The notes under the pieces were generated by a model. The model was given only the letters and a program-made list of their open reading frames with translations, was not told the origin of the DNA and did not search any database. This document shows, one piece after another, positions 45,270 to 56,504 of a DNA stretch of 64,000 bases. The translations under genes and the position numbers were made by a program. Origin of the DNA: Phialophora verrucosa. Taxonomy: Eukaryota; Ascomycota; Eurotiomycetes; Chaetothyriales; Herpotrichiellaceae. The stretch covers positions 2,480,001 through 2,544,000 of the forward strand of contig MSED01000015.1 of assembly GCA_002099365.1 (NCBI GenBank), in the 5' to 3' direction. Numbering within the stretch: the first letter of the stretch is position 1; each line of letters opens with the position of its first letter.

Positions 45270-48200
45270 GCCAGCTGACGAGCTGATGTTGTTCAGTGCC
45301 CTGTTGGGGTGGATCACACCAGTTGGTTTGAGCGCTATGCAGCATGACGACGAGGCGGACACGAGGCACAACGAGAGGCACGACGAGACCTGTGACAATG
45401 ACGTCCCTTCGCATGTTCAGCGAAATTGTCGGGTGGACTACTGCCATGTTGCTTGCTTTGCAAAACAGGAGATCCTCCAGCATTGGCACCTACAATGCCG
45501 TTGGTCCACGGCTTCCGACACCCGTGTTTGGTTGCATCTGCTGGATTGAAGGCGGACTTGGAAACGGTCTCCTTGTTGCCTGCCCGCTTAACACCTCTGC
45601 GACAAGGACCAAGTGCGTGAACCTCGAATGGGCTGAGATCGACATCGTCAGGACTCGGCGGGTCAAACTAAACCAGGCGGTATCGTGGAATATCTGACCA
45701 TGTCGTCCTGAAGTTTCAATACATACTGTAAGTGACAATACATAACATTCTTCTGGCACGTCAAGATAAAAAATGGAGAATCGCTGAAAGCCACAACAGC
45801 TCGTGCCCATCCCTGCCCACTCCTTTCTTCCTTTCCCTCATCGGTTCCTCGCCTCTTCTTGCTTTGCTTGTCCCATGTCAGCCTGCTATACGAGCGGTGA
45901 GGACGGAAGGACTGAAACTGAAACTCACAGGCACAGCTCAGGGTAGTTTCTGATGCCTTGGACGCTTCACCGCAATTACAGTTGACGCTTTGGCGCTTGT
46001 TTAGATCCCAGGCAGCCAAGAGGTGCGCAAAAATAATTGGCCAGATGACCATTTCAGCAGAATATTCACTCAAAGAGAGTCATCCATTCGTTCTCTCGTA
46101 AGGGAATATCCGGGATCAGCACTTCCTGAAGAGAATGGTGGGATCTGGGCAGAGAAGGCTCCTGCGTGTGACACACGGACTCAGCGCGTGGAATTGGCCC
46201 TTTGGTCGCCGGGAGCGTGAGTAGTTGGTCTTTTTTGGTCCCGTCAGTCCCTCTGCTGCCGCGGGTGACTAGGGCATGGGGATCTGGGAAGGTTCGACGT
46301 TCAAGATGGACGTCATTCACATGCGTCAAGGAGGCTGAGTACCATTTGCTTGTCCGCGGGTCTGCCCTTGGTCCAGACCACTTGTCCCCGAACAATTGTA
46401 GCCCATATGGGATGCATTGTTTCCCTTTCCAAAAACGTGAGAGTCGGTCGACGTACGACATGATGCATGCTGGGACCTAGGTTCAAAGGCGTTCAGTGGC
46501 TCTCCCATCGGCCGTCCCGGCCAGTCCACTCAAGATGGGCCTCAATGGTGCATGACCCACGCTGCTCCGGACTGGGTACTCCAGACTGGGCCGAGTCAAC
46601 CTTTCGCTCAGCGAGATGAACGGGTACTAAGGTGTTGCTATCGCGCGACCTTTCCGTTTCCGTGACCGGTCAGGAATCTGGATATAACAGTTCGATCAAT
46701 AAGGTCAAGCTCGCTAGGTCGAGCGAGGCATGGCGCCTTTCACTTCGATTGGTTGTTACTACCACCTCTTTCTTGTACAATGGCATCTCATGCCTCACCG
46801 GTCGGTCGGCCACGCTGCTCTGCTTCAACAGGGCTCATGCAACGTGGGATTCCTGGAGATCATCTCTCCGGTTTGATGACCACGCTGACTACGCACGCGC
46901 TTCACTGTCGGCTGAACCAATCTGTCGGCTACTTGCTGCGGCCATGAACACCGGATCCGAATGGTTCGAACCGAGCAACGACGCGACTTAAGCAGACTGT
47001 CTCGAGTGACAGTTGTCGTTAGCCCCTTCTGAAGCATCTCGGCCATAGTATTTCAGTATACGATCGGCGCTCGATTGTATTTGTCTTTCTGTCTCGCTTA
47101 CGGTCCAAGTTCGAAATCCAACCTTGTTACCCGCCATGCAGGCGTACGCGCATGGCAAGGGAGGCAACAGGACTGACCACACCATGGCAGATACGGTCAC
47201 GCTCCCAGATTATACCGCCAGTGCCATCAAGGATAGCGCTTGGATGGAATAGCAGAGGCAAGAGAATTTTAGGCTTGGTCGTGATACACTATGCCAGAAC
47301 CATTTTGCTGCTATGACCGACTCGATTGTCTCGCCTGCTCTTGCCTTCTCAGGAGCCTTTTGCCCTGCACTGCAATCATTGCGGCGCAGCACCGTGAGAA
47401 TTGCAATAGACGGCAGAGCAAGGCCACGAGAACGTCCGGACTTGCTCGGCACGCCCGCACGCACATACACCAAAGTTGTTACAGTGAGTGCTCGACACAA
47501 GGGCGGGAGGCGTGCCGATGTGGTCACTGGTCAGGCTTTGAAAGGTGTGGCGCAGCTTCCTCCATATCCGAGGATCATCACGCCCGCGTTTGAGCACCAA
47601 AAACTTTGCTGCCTCAAGAGGGAGAATAGGCAAAAGGTGGCCATGAAGGGAGAGCCAGGACTATTCTCCGCAGCGTTTTCATCCTTTGCTCGTCCCCAGT
47701 TGGCTATGCAGACTTTATCGAAACAAACATACATGGCATCCAGGTTGGTGCACGAGCGGGCATGCGGAAGTCCTGCCTCCTCAAAAGAACAGGTGCTGGC
47801 CGGTCGCATGATTCGAGAAGCTCATCTTTCATCAAGATCCATACATCTCCGAGCCTTGATGCGTCAAAGGCACAGGAGGAGCTCGATTCAGTGATGGCAC
47901 CGTTAATCAAATGTTGAATAGCCTAGGTGGCACGTTCCCGGTAGAGATGGGCCAATGTTTCGGCATAGGTCTGTTTCCAATCGATTCCGTCTCGCTGTAT
48001 AGCTCCGGGCCATCGAATCATTACACAAAGACGTGGAGTAGGAAGCAGGTGGTCCCGGGTTGGTTGCCACGATCAGCCGTGTGCAAGGTGATATGATCTG
48101 CAATGCTTTTCGATGTCGACGAATGGCCGCGCAAAGCGACTGATAAAGGCAAGTCAAAGGATGAATGCACACTTCTTGCCTTTCCGTACAGTCTGCCATT

Positions 48201-49780
48201 GGTCTGGTCTCTGTTCTCTGGCTGATTTCACATCCTCGGGCACTGGCTACAAAATCATGTGGACATGGCCCGTCATCCCGTGGCAGCTGCGGAGGAGTCC
48301 ACACAAAGCGATGATACTACACCACACGCCCAAATCCCGAGACAAGGAGTCTTGCTCCACCACACAGACCAAGTCCAACCCTGCATGCCTATGGATTCCG
48401 ACCAAGGGGGCTCAGCGTGAACACACTTTTGTAAATCTCTACCGGAACCCCTGGAAAGGTTGGGGCAACTGCAGCTCTGTATCAGTAGCCCAGCGAATGC
48501 CGCTAAGCTCCTGGAGGCTTTACCCGGACAGTCGGAGCGACCTCCATGCCATGACGGGCTGGAGCTTGCTGCTGCGACCTGGGCTGGGAAGACAGTCTCT
48601 ATTCCAATTGGCGTGCTGTCGTGCACTGTATGTCGGAAGCAAAAAGCCCTGCGATGGTCATTTTCCGGACCTCATGCCCGAACACGCCAGACTGTGTACA
48701 TGAATCCAAAGTCACACTTTCGAGGATCCCTTGCGAATCTGAGGTGGCAAAGATCAAGCTCTGGAGATTGGGTGGCGCCTTTCGCCTTGACCACTCCTAC
48801 CATTCGGCGACCTTCACGGAAAAAGCCTGACAACTCCCTGATCGCACTTGAAATCGTAGCCCTGGTTGCGCAAAGGGTGAAGTTCAGTCATGGACGGTGC
48901 TTGCAAACTGCGGTCAAACAGCCATACAGGCTGTGCAGGGCTCTTCCTCAGGGTGATACTGGCTGTTGTACAGTTGATGACTGCCTTTAGGGGCCCCAAG
49001 GCAATAAGGCTGCGGCTAATTTGCCCTTGGACGGATTTGACCTGTTGGCAGCATTCGTGTATTCTGGGTGGGACGTTTCAGTTTCCTCCATTCCCCCCTC
49101 CGGTCCCGTGGCCCCAGGGCCATGCACACTTTTTGCCAGCCGACAGGGAGCAGATAGACCGACTGGGGAATTCCCGCTATCGAGCCATGATGCCCGGAGT
49201 CGACTACCACTTGCGGCTCAACTATTTGCTACGCTGGCCCCGAAATCCCAGCCTGTCCTGCCACAATTGAACCAATGACTATGGAGGCTGAGGAAATGAG
49301 CCTTTTTACTCTGGGTTGGCTGCCCTCCCATTCGTTCGAAATTCTACGACCTTTACCACGCTAGCTTGGGAGCCACGGGTTCCTATCAGGCATTTGGGGC
49401 CGGCAACCGTTTCATTCGACTATGCTGTACAGGCGGCGGGTGTGAAGAGAAACTATATCACCATATGTGCACCACACAGCTACCATGACACAGCCTCCAA
49501 TCACGAAAGCATGCAGCAGATAGGACCACTATGATAAATCCCTCAGAGTGTCAGTGCTGCTGAGGCACCGTGCATGATAAGGGTGCTTCAATCCTCGAGT
49601 CCAGACTCTCGCTATCGTTCCGACCGCAGCTTCAGAAGTGCTCGAACAGCGCTTGTACCTCTTTGAATCTCGTGTCGACCGCCACGCCGGGTAAGTCGGT
49701 CATGAATCCACAGACTCCAAACTAATACTATCGGTCAGTTCCATCATTCCGCGCCGTCTGTATTATAGGGACACTTTCCA
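45270..49780. other. Gene-poor 4.5 kb block
   Basis: I see no gene that can be supported here. Frames longer than 150 codons exist at 47313-47894 and 48113-48703 (plus), but they have no motifs, no splice pattern, and equally long frames overlap on the other strand. No tRNA, terminal inverted repeat or transposase-like sequence was recognised. Base composition looks similar to the flanks rather than strongly AT-rich, so heavy repeat-induced mutation is not evident. Confidence 0.45.
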
Positions 49781-50176
49781 ATGGAAGGCCCTTCGAGTCG
49801 TCGGAAGTCGAGCAAAGTCTCCAAACGAGTGCTGTTTCGCCGAATTCTCTGGACGACAAGCACTACAAATCGTTCTGAAATCCTCCCCATTGCCTTAAGC
49901 GGCGCCAACGAAGCGGTCTGGTACTGCTCCAACTGCTCAAATGGACCTTTCACAGTCAAGCTGAACGAATTTTGCCCGCACTGTGGACACAAGCGGTGCA
50001 GCAAGTGTCGTGTGGAAGCCAGCAAGTCAGGACGTCTGCACGGTTCCACGGACCCCAGCCCAGACGGAGGTATTGGAGGGCAGTTCTCGTCAGCAAGAAC
50101 GGGTCAAAGCAACATGTTGGATCAGCGGGTCCTCATGACGGAGGTTAACAGCACGGGAGAAGAGAGGGATGTCTGA
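49781..50176 (+). CDS. Small Cys/His-rich zinc-binding-like protein, copy 1
   Basis: Hypothetical protein of 131 residues. Its core, near residues 48-80, reads W-Y-C-x2-C-x12-C-P-H-C-G-H-K-R-C-x2-C: six cysteines and a histidine arranged like a short zinc ribbon or knuckle. The N-terminal part is basic and Ser-rich; the C-terminal tail is Gly/Ser/Asp-rich and looks disordered. Copies 2 and 3 downstream share the same core at 2.5 and 2.3 kb spacing on the same strand, which is the main reason to believe these are genes. Uncharacterised small proteins with a similar core seem common in filamentous ascomycetes; no function is assigned. Confidence 0.6.
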   Translation: MEGPSSRRKSSKVSKRVLFRRILWTTSTTNRSEILPIALSGANEAVWYCSNCSNGPFTVKLNEFCPHCGHKRCSKCRVEASKSGRLHGSTDPSPDGGIGGQFSSARTGQSNMLDQRVLMTEVNSTGEERDV

Positions 50177-52196
50177 CACCAGTGCCCGTTGACTCATATC
50201 TGCCTGGAGTGATACCGCTAGACGGTTATCCGCGGAAGGGTCATTCGGTGGCTGTAGACATCAGTGCTGGACATCAAGACTCGACATCGGCAGCATTTTC
50301 GACTGTCCGCGTCTTCTCCGGTGCCCCTGCCTAGCAACTGCATTAGATGGATGTTGAGGTATTGCACGACGCCATGTTTCGAGAGAGGGGAGGTCGTTCG
50401 CCTGTATTGTAGCTTGTGGTGGTGCAAATCAGATGATCTGAAAGTGATTCCCAGATCTTGAGGGCTGCTTTTTTCCTTGCCATGGCTGCCACGCCGGCTC
50501 CCACCAGTGGCACTGGTCGTCATGCGGACAATTTGACCCAACAAGCAGGCATAAACTACCGACCGTACTTGCTTGGCTTGTGGCTCAAGTCCATCAGGTG
50601 CCTGGCCGTTGAACTAGCGGTAGGTTCAGGCTGACTCGGGGGCTAGCGACGACCTCGAGTTCACGCCGGCGACGATTAGCGAAGGCAAGGCTGCGGCGGC
50701 AGGGCTGGGGCTGGGGGGCTGTTTCAACCCAGGCCCAGGCAGCGACCCGATGCAGTTTCGTGTTTCTGAAACAAGCGACTCATTCTCACCGTAGTGTAAA
50801 CGCCCTAGTCCACTCTGCACGAAGCCATCGCTCTCACCGTATTGTACACACTCAATCGGCTCTGCCCAGGCCTGTACGAAGCGGTGTAGGTTGCGCGGTG
50901 CAGAACGCCGATTGCCAAGTCTGTGCTGCCTAAAGTTACGGTACATTTAGACACTGCAGCACCAGGCAAACCATCTGCCTTTTTTTAACGTCTTGCCATC
51001 AATCAACTCTCCGTCTTCTTTTCTACCGCAGTTCGCTCGTCACAAAGGCAGACAATCCAGTCTAGCATGACTCAGGCACCGGGCTCCCTCCTATTTACCG
51101 CATCGTGGCAAAGGCGAACGTTCGATCGAAGGTTCGGCTAGCCCCCCTTCACCAGCTCAGAAGGTGATTTTGTCCCCATTGTGGCATCGATCAGCCGTGC
51201 ACAGAGATCGCAGATCATTTTCCTCTGCAGCCTCGGGCTGTCATCGTACTGCGCTTTGCCAAATTCCGCTTCCACGGTTGTGTGTTCCCCTAGCCAAAGC
51301 GTGGGGAGTCATGAACGCTCTACAGCACAACTGTGCAGCCGAACTGTCTGGTGTCTCTAACTGAGTCTGCTCATTCCATCTTCACGCCTGTTCGCCAGCC
51401 GACGATATTAACTTCGCCCGGCTCTCTGAGAGGCAACCAATCAGACCGGTACACAGCCACGAATTTCGAGTCGCCGACGCGGTGAAACTGCTGGCCAGCG
51501 ACATAATTATCATCCTCTGAAACTTTCGAAACTCTGACTGGCTGGTTTCGCATTTCCAGCACAATGCAGCATCGTCCGTCTTGGGCTCCTGGACTGCCTA
51601 CGCAATAGCAATCCTTACCGTCTTTCGGATGGCAAAGTCTCCCCCGATGACCGGCTGCCTTCGTCCAACATATCGACCTGGGCCCCGGGCTCAGGCTGAT
51701 CAAGGCTTTGGCCCCGCCGCGGAGCGAGCCCTTGTTTTGCGCAATGCCGATGATGTTTCACAGACTGTCGACCCGCCCATTTCACCTTCCTCTCACAATC
51801 GCGCTCGAATGTTCTTTTGTGCAATGCCGCGCAGAGAGCCCAAATTCGCTCCCCACTAATGTCTGGTACCTTTGAGTGTCTGCTGGACGTTTACTGGATC
51901 ATGCGTGGTCGATATTCTCCTGAGTCACAGAGGGACTCTTCCACAACGGCGTCTCGCTGCTGTCAGCCCTGATGGGTTGTTTGCGCAGGTATGTCATTGA
52001 GTACGCACATGGAGGTTTGGCTACTTCAGATCTTTCCCATTATTGCCTAGGCAAGGCTATGACTGGGCATCGTACTTGCAAGTCGACATGAGAGGCACTC
52101 AATTGCAAAGCCCCAACAGATATGGGCCCGACCGGAACAGCTTATAAGCTGCCGTCTTCGTCGCCATGGTCGTCAACTCAACACCGCCAGCTCTAT
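50177..52196. other. Spacer between copies 1 and 2 of the Cys/His-rich genes
   Basis: Two kilobases without a supported gene. It contains the imperfect tandem duplication at 50775-50880. A minus-strand frame (50946-50626, ATG start, 106 residues) runs through that duplication and is probably fortuitous. Confidence 0.4.
50775..50880. repeat. Imperfect two-copy tandem duplication (49 and 57 bases)
   Basis: Copy 1 (50775-50823) and copy 2 (50824-50880) share CTCACCGTA-TGTA, CTCTGC and ACGAA blocks in the same order. Copy 2 carries an 8-base insertion before ACGAA. Read on the minus strand it gives two related peptide segments starting FVQ. Confidence 0.55.
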
Positions 52197-52297
52197 TTCC
52201 ATTGGCTTCACTTCTTGGTTGTACTACTATACACGACAGGCACCTTTTCCATCGACTTCACTTCCTGTTTGTATTACTACACTCCCATACACTTCAC
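52197..52297. repeat. Two-copy tandem duplication (50-base period) upstream of copy 2
   Basis: Copy 1 at 52197-52246 and copy 2 at 52247-52297 begin TTCCAT, share CTTCACTTC and TGTA-TACTA blocks, and align almost without gaps over the first 38 bases. The second copy ends just before the ATG of the Cys/His-rich gene at 52299, so the duplication lies in its leader or promoter. Confidence 0.6.
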
Positions 52298-52298
52298 C

Positions 52299-52496
52299 AT
52301 GAACGGCGGTGCAGGATACGTCCGTGCCAACGCTTGGAAATGCTGCAACTCTCGATGCCGCGCCGTCAACCTGCGCGAACTCCACAAGACACATTGTCCG
52401 GAATGCGACCAGAAACGGTGCCAATATTGCAAAGACACCTTCCTCAAGCAAAATCGTCGTTCCCAGAATGAAGACAAAGTGGTGCCACGGCATTAG
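52299..52496 (+). CDS. Small Cys/His-rich zinc-binding-like protein, copy 2
   Basis: Hypothetical protein of 65 residues. Nearly the whole chain is the core: W-K-C-C-x3-C-x12-C-P-E-C-D-Q-K-R-C-x2-C, starting about residue 13. Compared with copies 1 and 3, the His of the second knuckle is Gln, and the first pair is C-x3-C (with an extra Cys before it). The tail is basic and polar. The frame is open further upstream to 52122, but that part is hydrophobic and overlaps the tandem duplication, so the ATG at 52299, just after the duplication, is preferred. Function unknown. Confidence 0.58.
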   Translation: MNGGAGYVRANAWKCCNSRCRAVNLRELHKTHCPECDQKRCQYCKDTFLKQNRRSQNEDKVVPRH

Positions 52497-52625
52497 CCAG
52501 CAGCGACGACACACACGTTGCAAAAGGTGCGCAGTGTGACTCCATCTCGAACTCTACTGACAAGAGAGAAGCACTTCTGGGTGAATCCTACCAGGCCCTG
52601 GGGGGACGAGAATGCTGTGAAGGAA

Positions 52626-52737
52626 CCCCTCTCTGTCACGTCCTCTTTCCTGGCATATCCACAACAGTTGGAAAACGAAGCGCCCCTCTCTGGCACTTCT
52701 TCTTCTGGCCATATCCGTGGCGGTGGGAAAACGGGGG
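52626..52737. repeat. Two-copy tandem duplication (57-base period)
   Basis: Copies at 52626-52682 and 52683-52737 both start CCCCTCTCTG and share the blocks CTGGC, CATATCC and GGAAAACG in order. It lies 130 bases downstream of Cys/His-rich copy 2. A plus-strand frame crosses it without other gene evidence. Confidence 0.58.
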
Positions 52738-54643
52738 AAGGCTGGGTCGAACCGAACAATTGTCAGGACTTCTCTGAAACTCAGGTCCACAGCACTGGGC
52801 ATAAAAATGCATCGAGGATAGAGTCACGGTGTGCTAAAGACCAGGGTCATGGCCCCACCCCATGTGCTTCTTGCGGCCAATTCCGTATCTGGGGGATATC
52901 GCGATCGTTTGCCATAACATAAATACTGTACCAAGCGACTCCCGTACCAAAACGCAGAACGTCGTAAGCGCACAAGGGTGTCTCTGAAGACGGTACTTTT
53001 GGAATTACTTGTTTCGTTGCAAACCGTCGTGTACGGGTTCTGGGTCCTGCAACTACAGTTCTGACGATTACGATGCTACCGATTGGACATTATGCAGCCA
53101 CTCGACGCAAGATGCAGGTTCAAAGCAGCACCAGCACCAACCCCCCTGTCACCCGGTCTGCCTTCCCCATGTGCACGCCCGCCCTCACTCCTCTTATCTC
53201 CTACACGCGTCCGGTTACTCGATTCTGGTCGTCATCCGCGCCGGCGGTCTCGTGTTCACTCTTGGCCATTCAGCCAAAGCATCATTCCCGCCAAACGCTA
53301 CCTCGTGTTCCACGTCGACCATTCGGCCAAAACATCATTTCCCGCCAATCTGCCATCCCTTCAGTAGTGCTTTTTTCGAGCTCCCCCGACGGAAACTTAC
53401 GGTGCAGCCAATCCAGGTCGAGGACGATCCTGCTCTGCACATGAAGCCTCACGACGTGCTGATTCTGTTTTTCTGCAGCAGACCCCACGCAGCAGCTTTT
53501 TCGTGGGCCCCCCAGCCGAAGAGCGTCGATCTTCTCTGCATGGCAGTCTCACAGCTTTGGGCCACGTGGTGGACTGGGATGGTGCAGCCGGATGCAAGGT
53601 TGTCTGTCTTTCAGAGATGACGCCAAATGCACTCCCCTTCCACTCTGCCCACAATCATATTGGCTGGATCGTTATTGCATGTATCCATTTGGACCACCTC
53701 GAGCTCGGGCTACTCCCGGCCAAAAACAGTGCTTGGCCGTGGGTATGAGGTATACTATGCCGCACGCCCGGCCGCGATGTCATTTTGATTGTGTTTTCCC
53801 GGGGTCATCGCACACACGCTCTCTCAGCCTGCCAACACTATACGCAAACGAGAGACCCTTTGGGAAACGGCCGGCCGTAGTCTGGTCACTATGAGGCTTG
53901 CCACGGTACCGAACCCTCTGTGCACATGCAGCCTCACCTCTGATTGCGTGCGTGTTCGAAATTGTCCACAGGAAAGTAGAGCTAATACCACTCGCTCGGC
54001 CCCCTGCCGCTAAAAAGGTCGTCTGTGAAAGGCCCAAAATCGAGTCCAGTGCGCAAGGCGGCCTCCCTCTTGAGAAGCACCAGGCAAACAGGCGATCGAT
54101 CTCCGCCGTGATTGACGCCTTCAAGGCAACACTGAGGAGCAGACTTGAGGGCCGCGGTCTGCCCCAACCCTGCCCCTGCCTGGCATGCCGGTTTGAGCCA
54201 TGATTGATGAAGAACCCATTTCTCACCGACTATCGTCCTGCCAATAAGATACTGGCACTGGGGGTTGTCCCTCTCAGAGCTCCCACACTCCTTTGCAAGG
54301 CTCGTCCCCTTCCTGCCACGGTAGGCGGCTGGCCCACTCCACCTTTATGGACCTCCCAATTCCATGAAGCCAGGGATCCTGTCCTGTCCGCGAGGAGGAC
54401 GTCCCTGCCCACGAAGAGTAGCTTTCTTTCCCTGGCCATGCCTGTCCACGAGTAGGATGGCTCAGGAAGAGTAGTCGTCTTCCTTGATGCTGTGAATACA
54501 TCGCGAGGCACGCCTGGAGATATGGATATAGATATATCTTCACCCTCACCTCCGTCCGACCAACTCAAAGGAATCAATCAATTCTACGCCAGCTTCAGAA
54601 CCCCCCATCATCAGCACCTGAGATCCTCGCACACACATCAGAC
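52738..54643. other. Spacer between copies 2 and 3 of the Cys/His-rich genes
   Basis: About 1.9 kb with no supported gene. It contains the tandem duplication at 53249-53354. A frame at 53009-53620 (203 residues, plus) lacks motifs. Confidence 0.4.
53249..53354. repeat. Two-copy tandem duplication (53-base period)
   Basis: Copies at 53249-53301 and 53302-53354 both begin CTCGTGTTC and share CCATTC-GCCAAA-CATCATT and CCCGCCAA blocks in order, with scattered substitutions. Confidence 0.6.
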
Positions 54644-54880
54644 ATGGCCGACAACCCTCCTCCCCCTCCGATCGTCAAGGTCTTCGACACCACAATCACC
54701 CCTCCCCGCGTCGCCTACGTCCCGGCCAACTACTGGTACTGCTGCCAGTGCGACGGAAACAAAGAGAATCCGCAACTGTGGAAGATCTTCCCCAAGTGTA
54801 TCCCCTGCGAGCATACGCGTTGCGGAGCCTGCGTCCCGACCTATATCGGCAGTAAGCAGAAGAAGAGGAAGAATCAGTAG
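54644..54880 (+). CDS. Small Cys/His-rich zinc-binding-like protein, copy 3
   Basis: Hypothetical protein of 78 residues. A proline run (PPPPP) follows the start, then the core W-Y-C-C-Q-C-x15-C-I-P-C-E-H-T-R-C-x2-C near residues 31-65, and a Lys-rich tail (KQKKRKNQ) that could serve as a nuclear signal. The second knuckle keeps the His and Arg seen in copy 1. The spacer between the two cysteine groups is three residues longer than in copies 1 and 2. No intron is needed. Function unknown; gene status is supported by the shared core and regular spacing with the other two copies. Confidence 0.62.
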   Translation: MADNPPPPPIVKVFDTTITPPRVAYVPANYWYCCQCDGNKENPQLWKIFPKCIPCEHTRCGACVPTYIGSKQKKRKNQ

Positions 54881-56093
54881 CGGCGGCCCTGGGATCGATC
54901 CTGCCTGCCACCACAGGCCAGGTATGGCATGGAATGCATGGGCGATGTGGGTGTTGTGTATCTAATGTATTCGGATGCTGATGAGTCTCGTTATAGAACA
55001 TGAGATCCGACCCAAGCCTAAGGGCAGACAGATCATCTCCGTCACCATGGACCACGGACCATGGATGGCATGGCATGGCATGTTCAATGTCCCCCGAGCC
55101 CTCGAGGACACGACACCCACTTCCTGAATGGTTCTGTCCGACGTCTCCTTTCTCAATGATCTTCTCCGACGCCTCCTTTCTCAATGATCTTATCCAACAC
55201 CTCCTTTCTAATGGTTCTGAATACTTCCCCCTGAATGGTTCTTCACCCCTTGGATGTCTTGCTCTGGAAGAAGACAAGCAGTGTTGCTCCGGACTTAAGG
55301 TCTTGGCTTCATACATACATACCATCTTCCTCAGGGGCTTCAACATGGAAACGACGTCCACACACAGAGTCTCCTACACGTTGGAGAAACGATCACCAGT
55401 TTGGCCTTGGACTCATCTGGCCATGCCGTGTCCAACCCGAGGTGAAAGCGAAGGGCCAAGGACTAGGCGTCTCCATTGTACGATATTGTTGACTGCGGTC
55501 AATGCGACACAATACACTGTCTTTTGTCCCATCTTCACGGTTCGGATATGCACTCTGCATCGAATGCTCGTATGGCAAGGCGGCAGGCAGGGTCGATGCC
55601 GATACTTGGGTACATATCGTCGACGTCTCGGTGGAACACGAGGTCGTGACTGCGCGGACCTTCAGCTCCAGCGTGTCTGTTGTACCTCCACTTCCCTGCC
55701 CTGTACTGGTTTGACTGACTGCCTGGATCAAAGTGCGGTTGCGTTAGCAAGTTATCAATCATGCGGAAGAGGACCTAGGCTTGTTGCCTTCTTCTGTTCT
55801 CGCTCCTCCGACCCTCCAGAACGTTCAGTTGTCGTTCCTCCCTTTACAACCTTCATTTCTCGTTCCTCCCTCCCCGACTTTCAGACTTCGCTCCTTCTTC
55901 CAGGGTCTCTGATGACGAAAGCTTCCTCTTCTGTCCTCCATTGGTCGTGACGAAACCAAATCAATGAACAAGCAGCCCCTGGCAACGCTCCACTGGGGTG
56001 GAGCCTGTGTTGTGATCAAAACATCTCGCGTCTTGCATCCTTCGTTTTCTTTTTCCTTTCCTCTTCAAGATCATTCCAGAATTACTTTGTACA
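54881..56093. other. Intergenic stretch downstream of copy 3
   Basis: About 1.2 kb without a supported gene. It holds the 28-base minisatellite at 55137-55220. The frame at 55000-55950 (plus, no ATG at its 5' end) has no recognisable domain. Confidence 0.4.
55137..55220. repeat. Three-copy 28-base minisatellite
   Basis: Units at 55137-55164, 55165-55192 and 55193-55220. The first two differ at two positions, and the third is more diverged at its 3' half. The array is flanked on both sides by CTGAATGGTTCT (near 55124 and 55231). Confidence 0.7.
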
Positions 56094-56504
56094 ATGGAGC
56101 TCCTTGCTCTGCTTTTACAAATTTGGGCCCTTGTGGCCACCCACACATCCGCCTTCCTCCCCCGCTGGGTTAAGCGCCTGGCGCAAGAGCTGCAAACTTG
56201 GCCGCTTGTAGGTCGCTTCCTCCTTTTCCTCGCCCCCCCTCCTCCTCCTCCTCCTCCTCCTCCTCCTCCTCCTCCTCCTCCTACCATCCCCTCTCTCACC
56301 TCTCAGTTCGGGGAGGATTTGGAGAGGGTCATCGAACGTGGTGTTCACGCGGCCTTGGAGGACGGCGTCGGGGTCCTCGGTGACTTGCTCTCGGAAGTCC
56401 GAGACTTGCGCGGGGACCTCGCTCGTCGTTCCTACATGGTCACCGTGACCATCACGCCGGTGACCCCTCCAGATCCTCCCCCCACTGTTACTTCGCAAGA
56501 CTGA
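56094..56504 (+). CDS. Hypothetical small membrane-anchored polyproline protein
   Basis: Possible gene of 136 residues, not recognised. It starts with a hydrophobic stretch (MELLALLLQIWALVATHT) that could be a signal peptide or anchor, followed by a second hydrophobic patch (WPLVGRFLLFLA). A run of 16 prolines encoded by a CCT microsatellite comes next, then a likely amphipathic helix (DLERVIERGVHAALEDGVG into LLSEVRDLRGDLARR) and a Thr/Pro-rich tail. Hydrophobic anchor, spacer and helix make a coherent protein, but there is no family match to support it. Confidence 0.35.
   Translation: MELLALLLQIWALVATHTSAFLPRWVKRLAQELQTWPLVGRFLLFLAPPPPPPPPPPPPPPPPTIPSLTSQFGEDLERVIERGVHAALEDGVGVLGDLLSEVRDLRGDLARRSYMVTVTITPVTPPDPPPTVTSQD
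56238..56282 (+). repeat. CCT microsatellite, 15 units
   Basis: Perfect run of 15 CCT triplets, encoding proline in the frame of the hypothetical protein at 56094-56504. Likely length-polymorphic. Confidence 0.9.

Noticed and set aside
46965..46985. GGTTCGAACC, resembling a tRNA B box
   Set aside because: No matching A box, anticodon arm or acceptor stem could be folded around it.
47313..47894. Plus-strand frame of 193 codons with ATG
   Set aside because: No recognisable domain, no splice context, and comparable frames overlap on the other strand; not enough to call a gene.
48113..48990. Two overlapping plus-strand frames (196 and 176 codons)
   Set aside because: They are in different frames over the same DNA, one begins with TTG, and neither shows a coherent protein pattern. 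A CTVC pair at the second is isolated and does not match the Cys/His-rich core.
52518..52922. Plus-strand frame containing C-x2-C after the second Cys/His-rich gene
   Set aside because: Only one Cys pair, no Trp or second knuckle; it crosses a tandem duplication and is better explained as chance.
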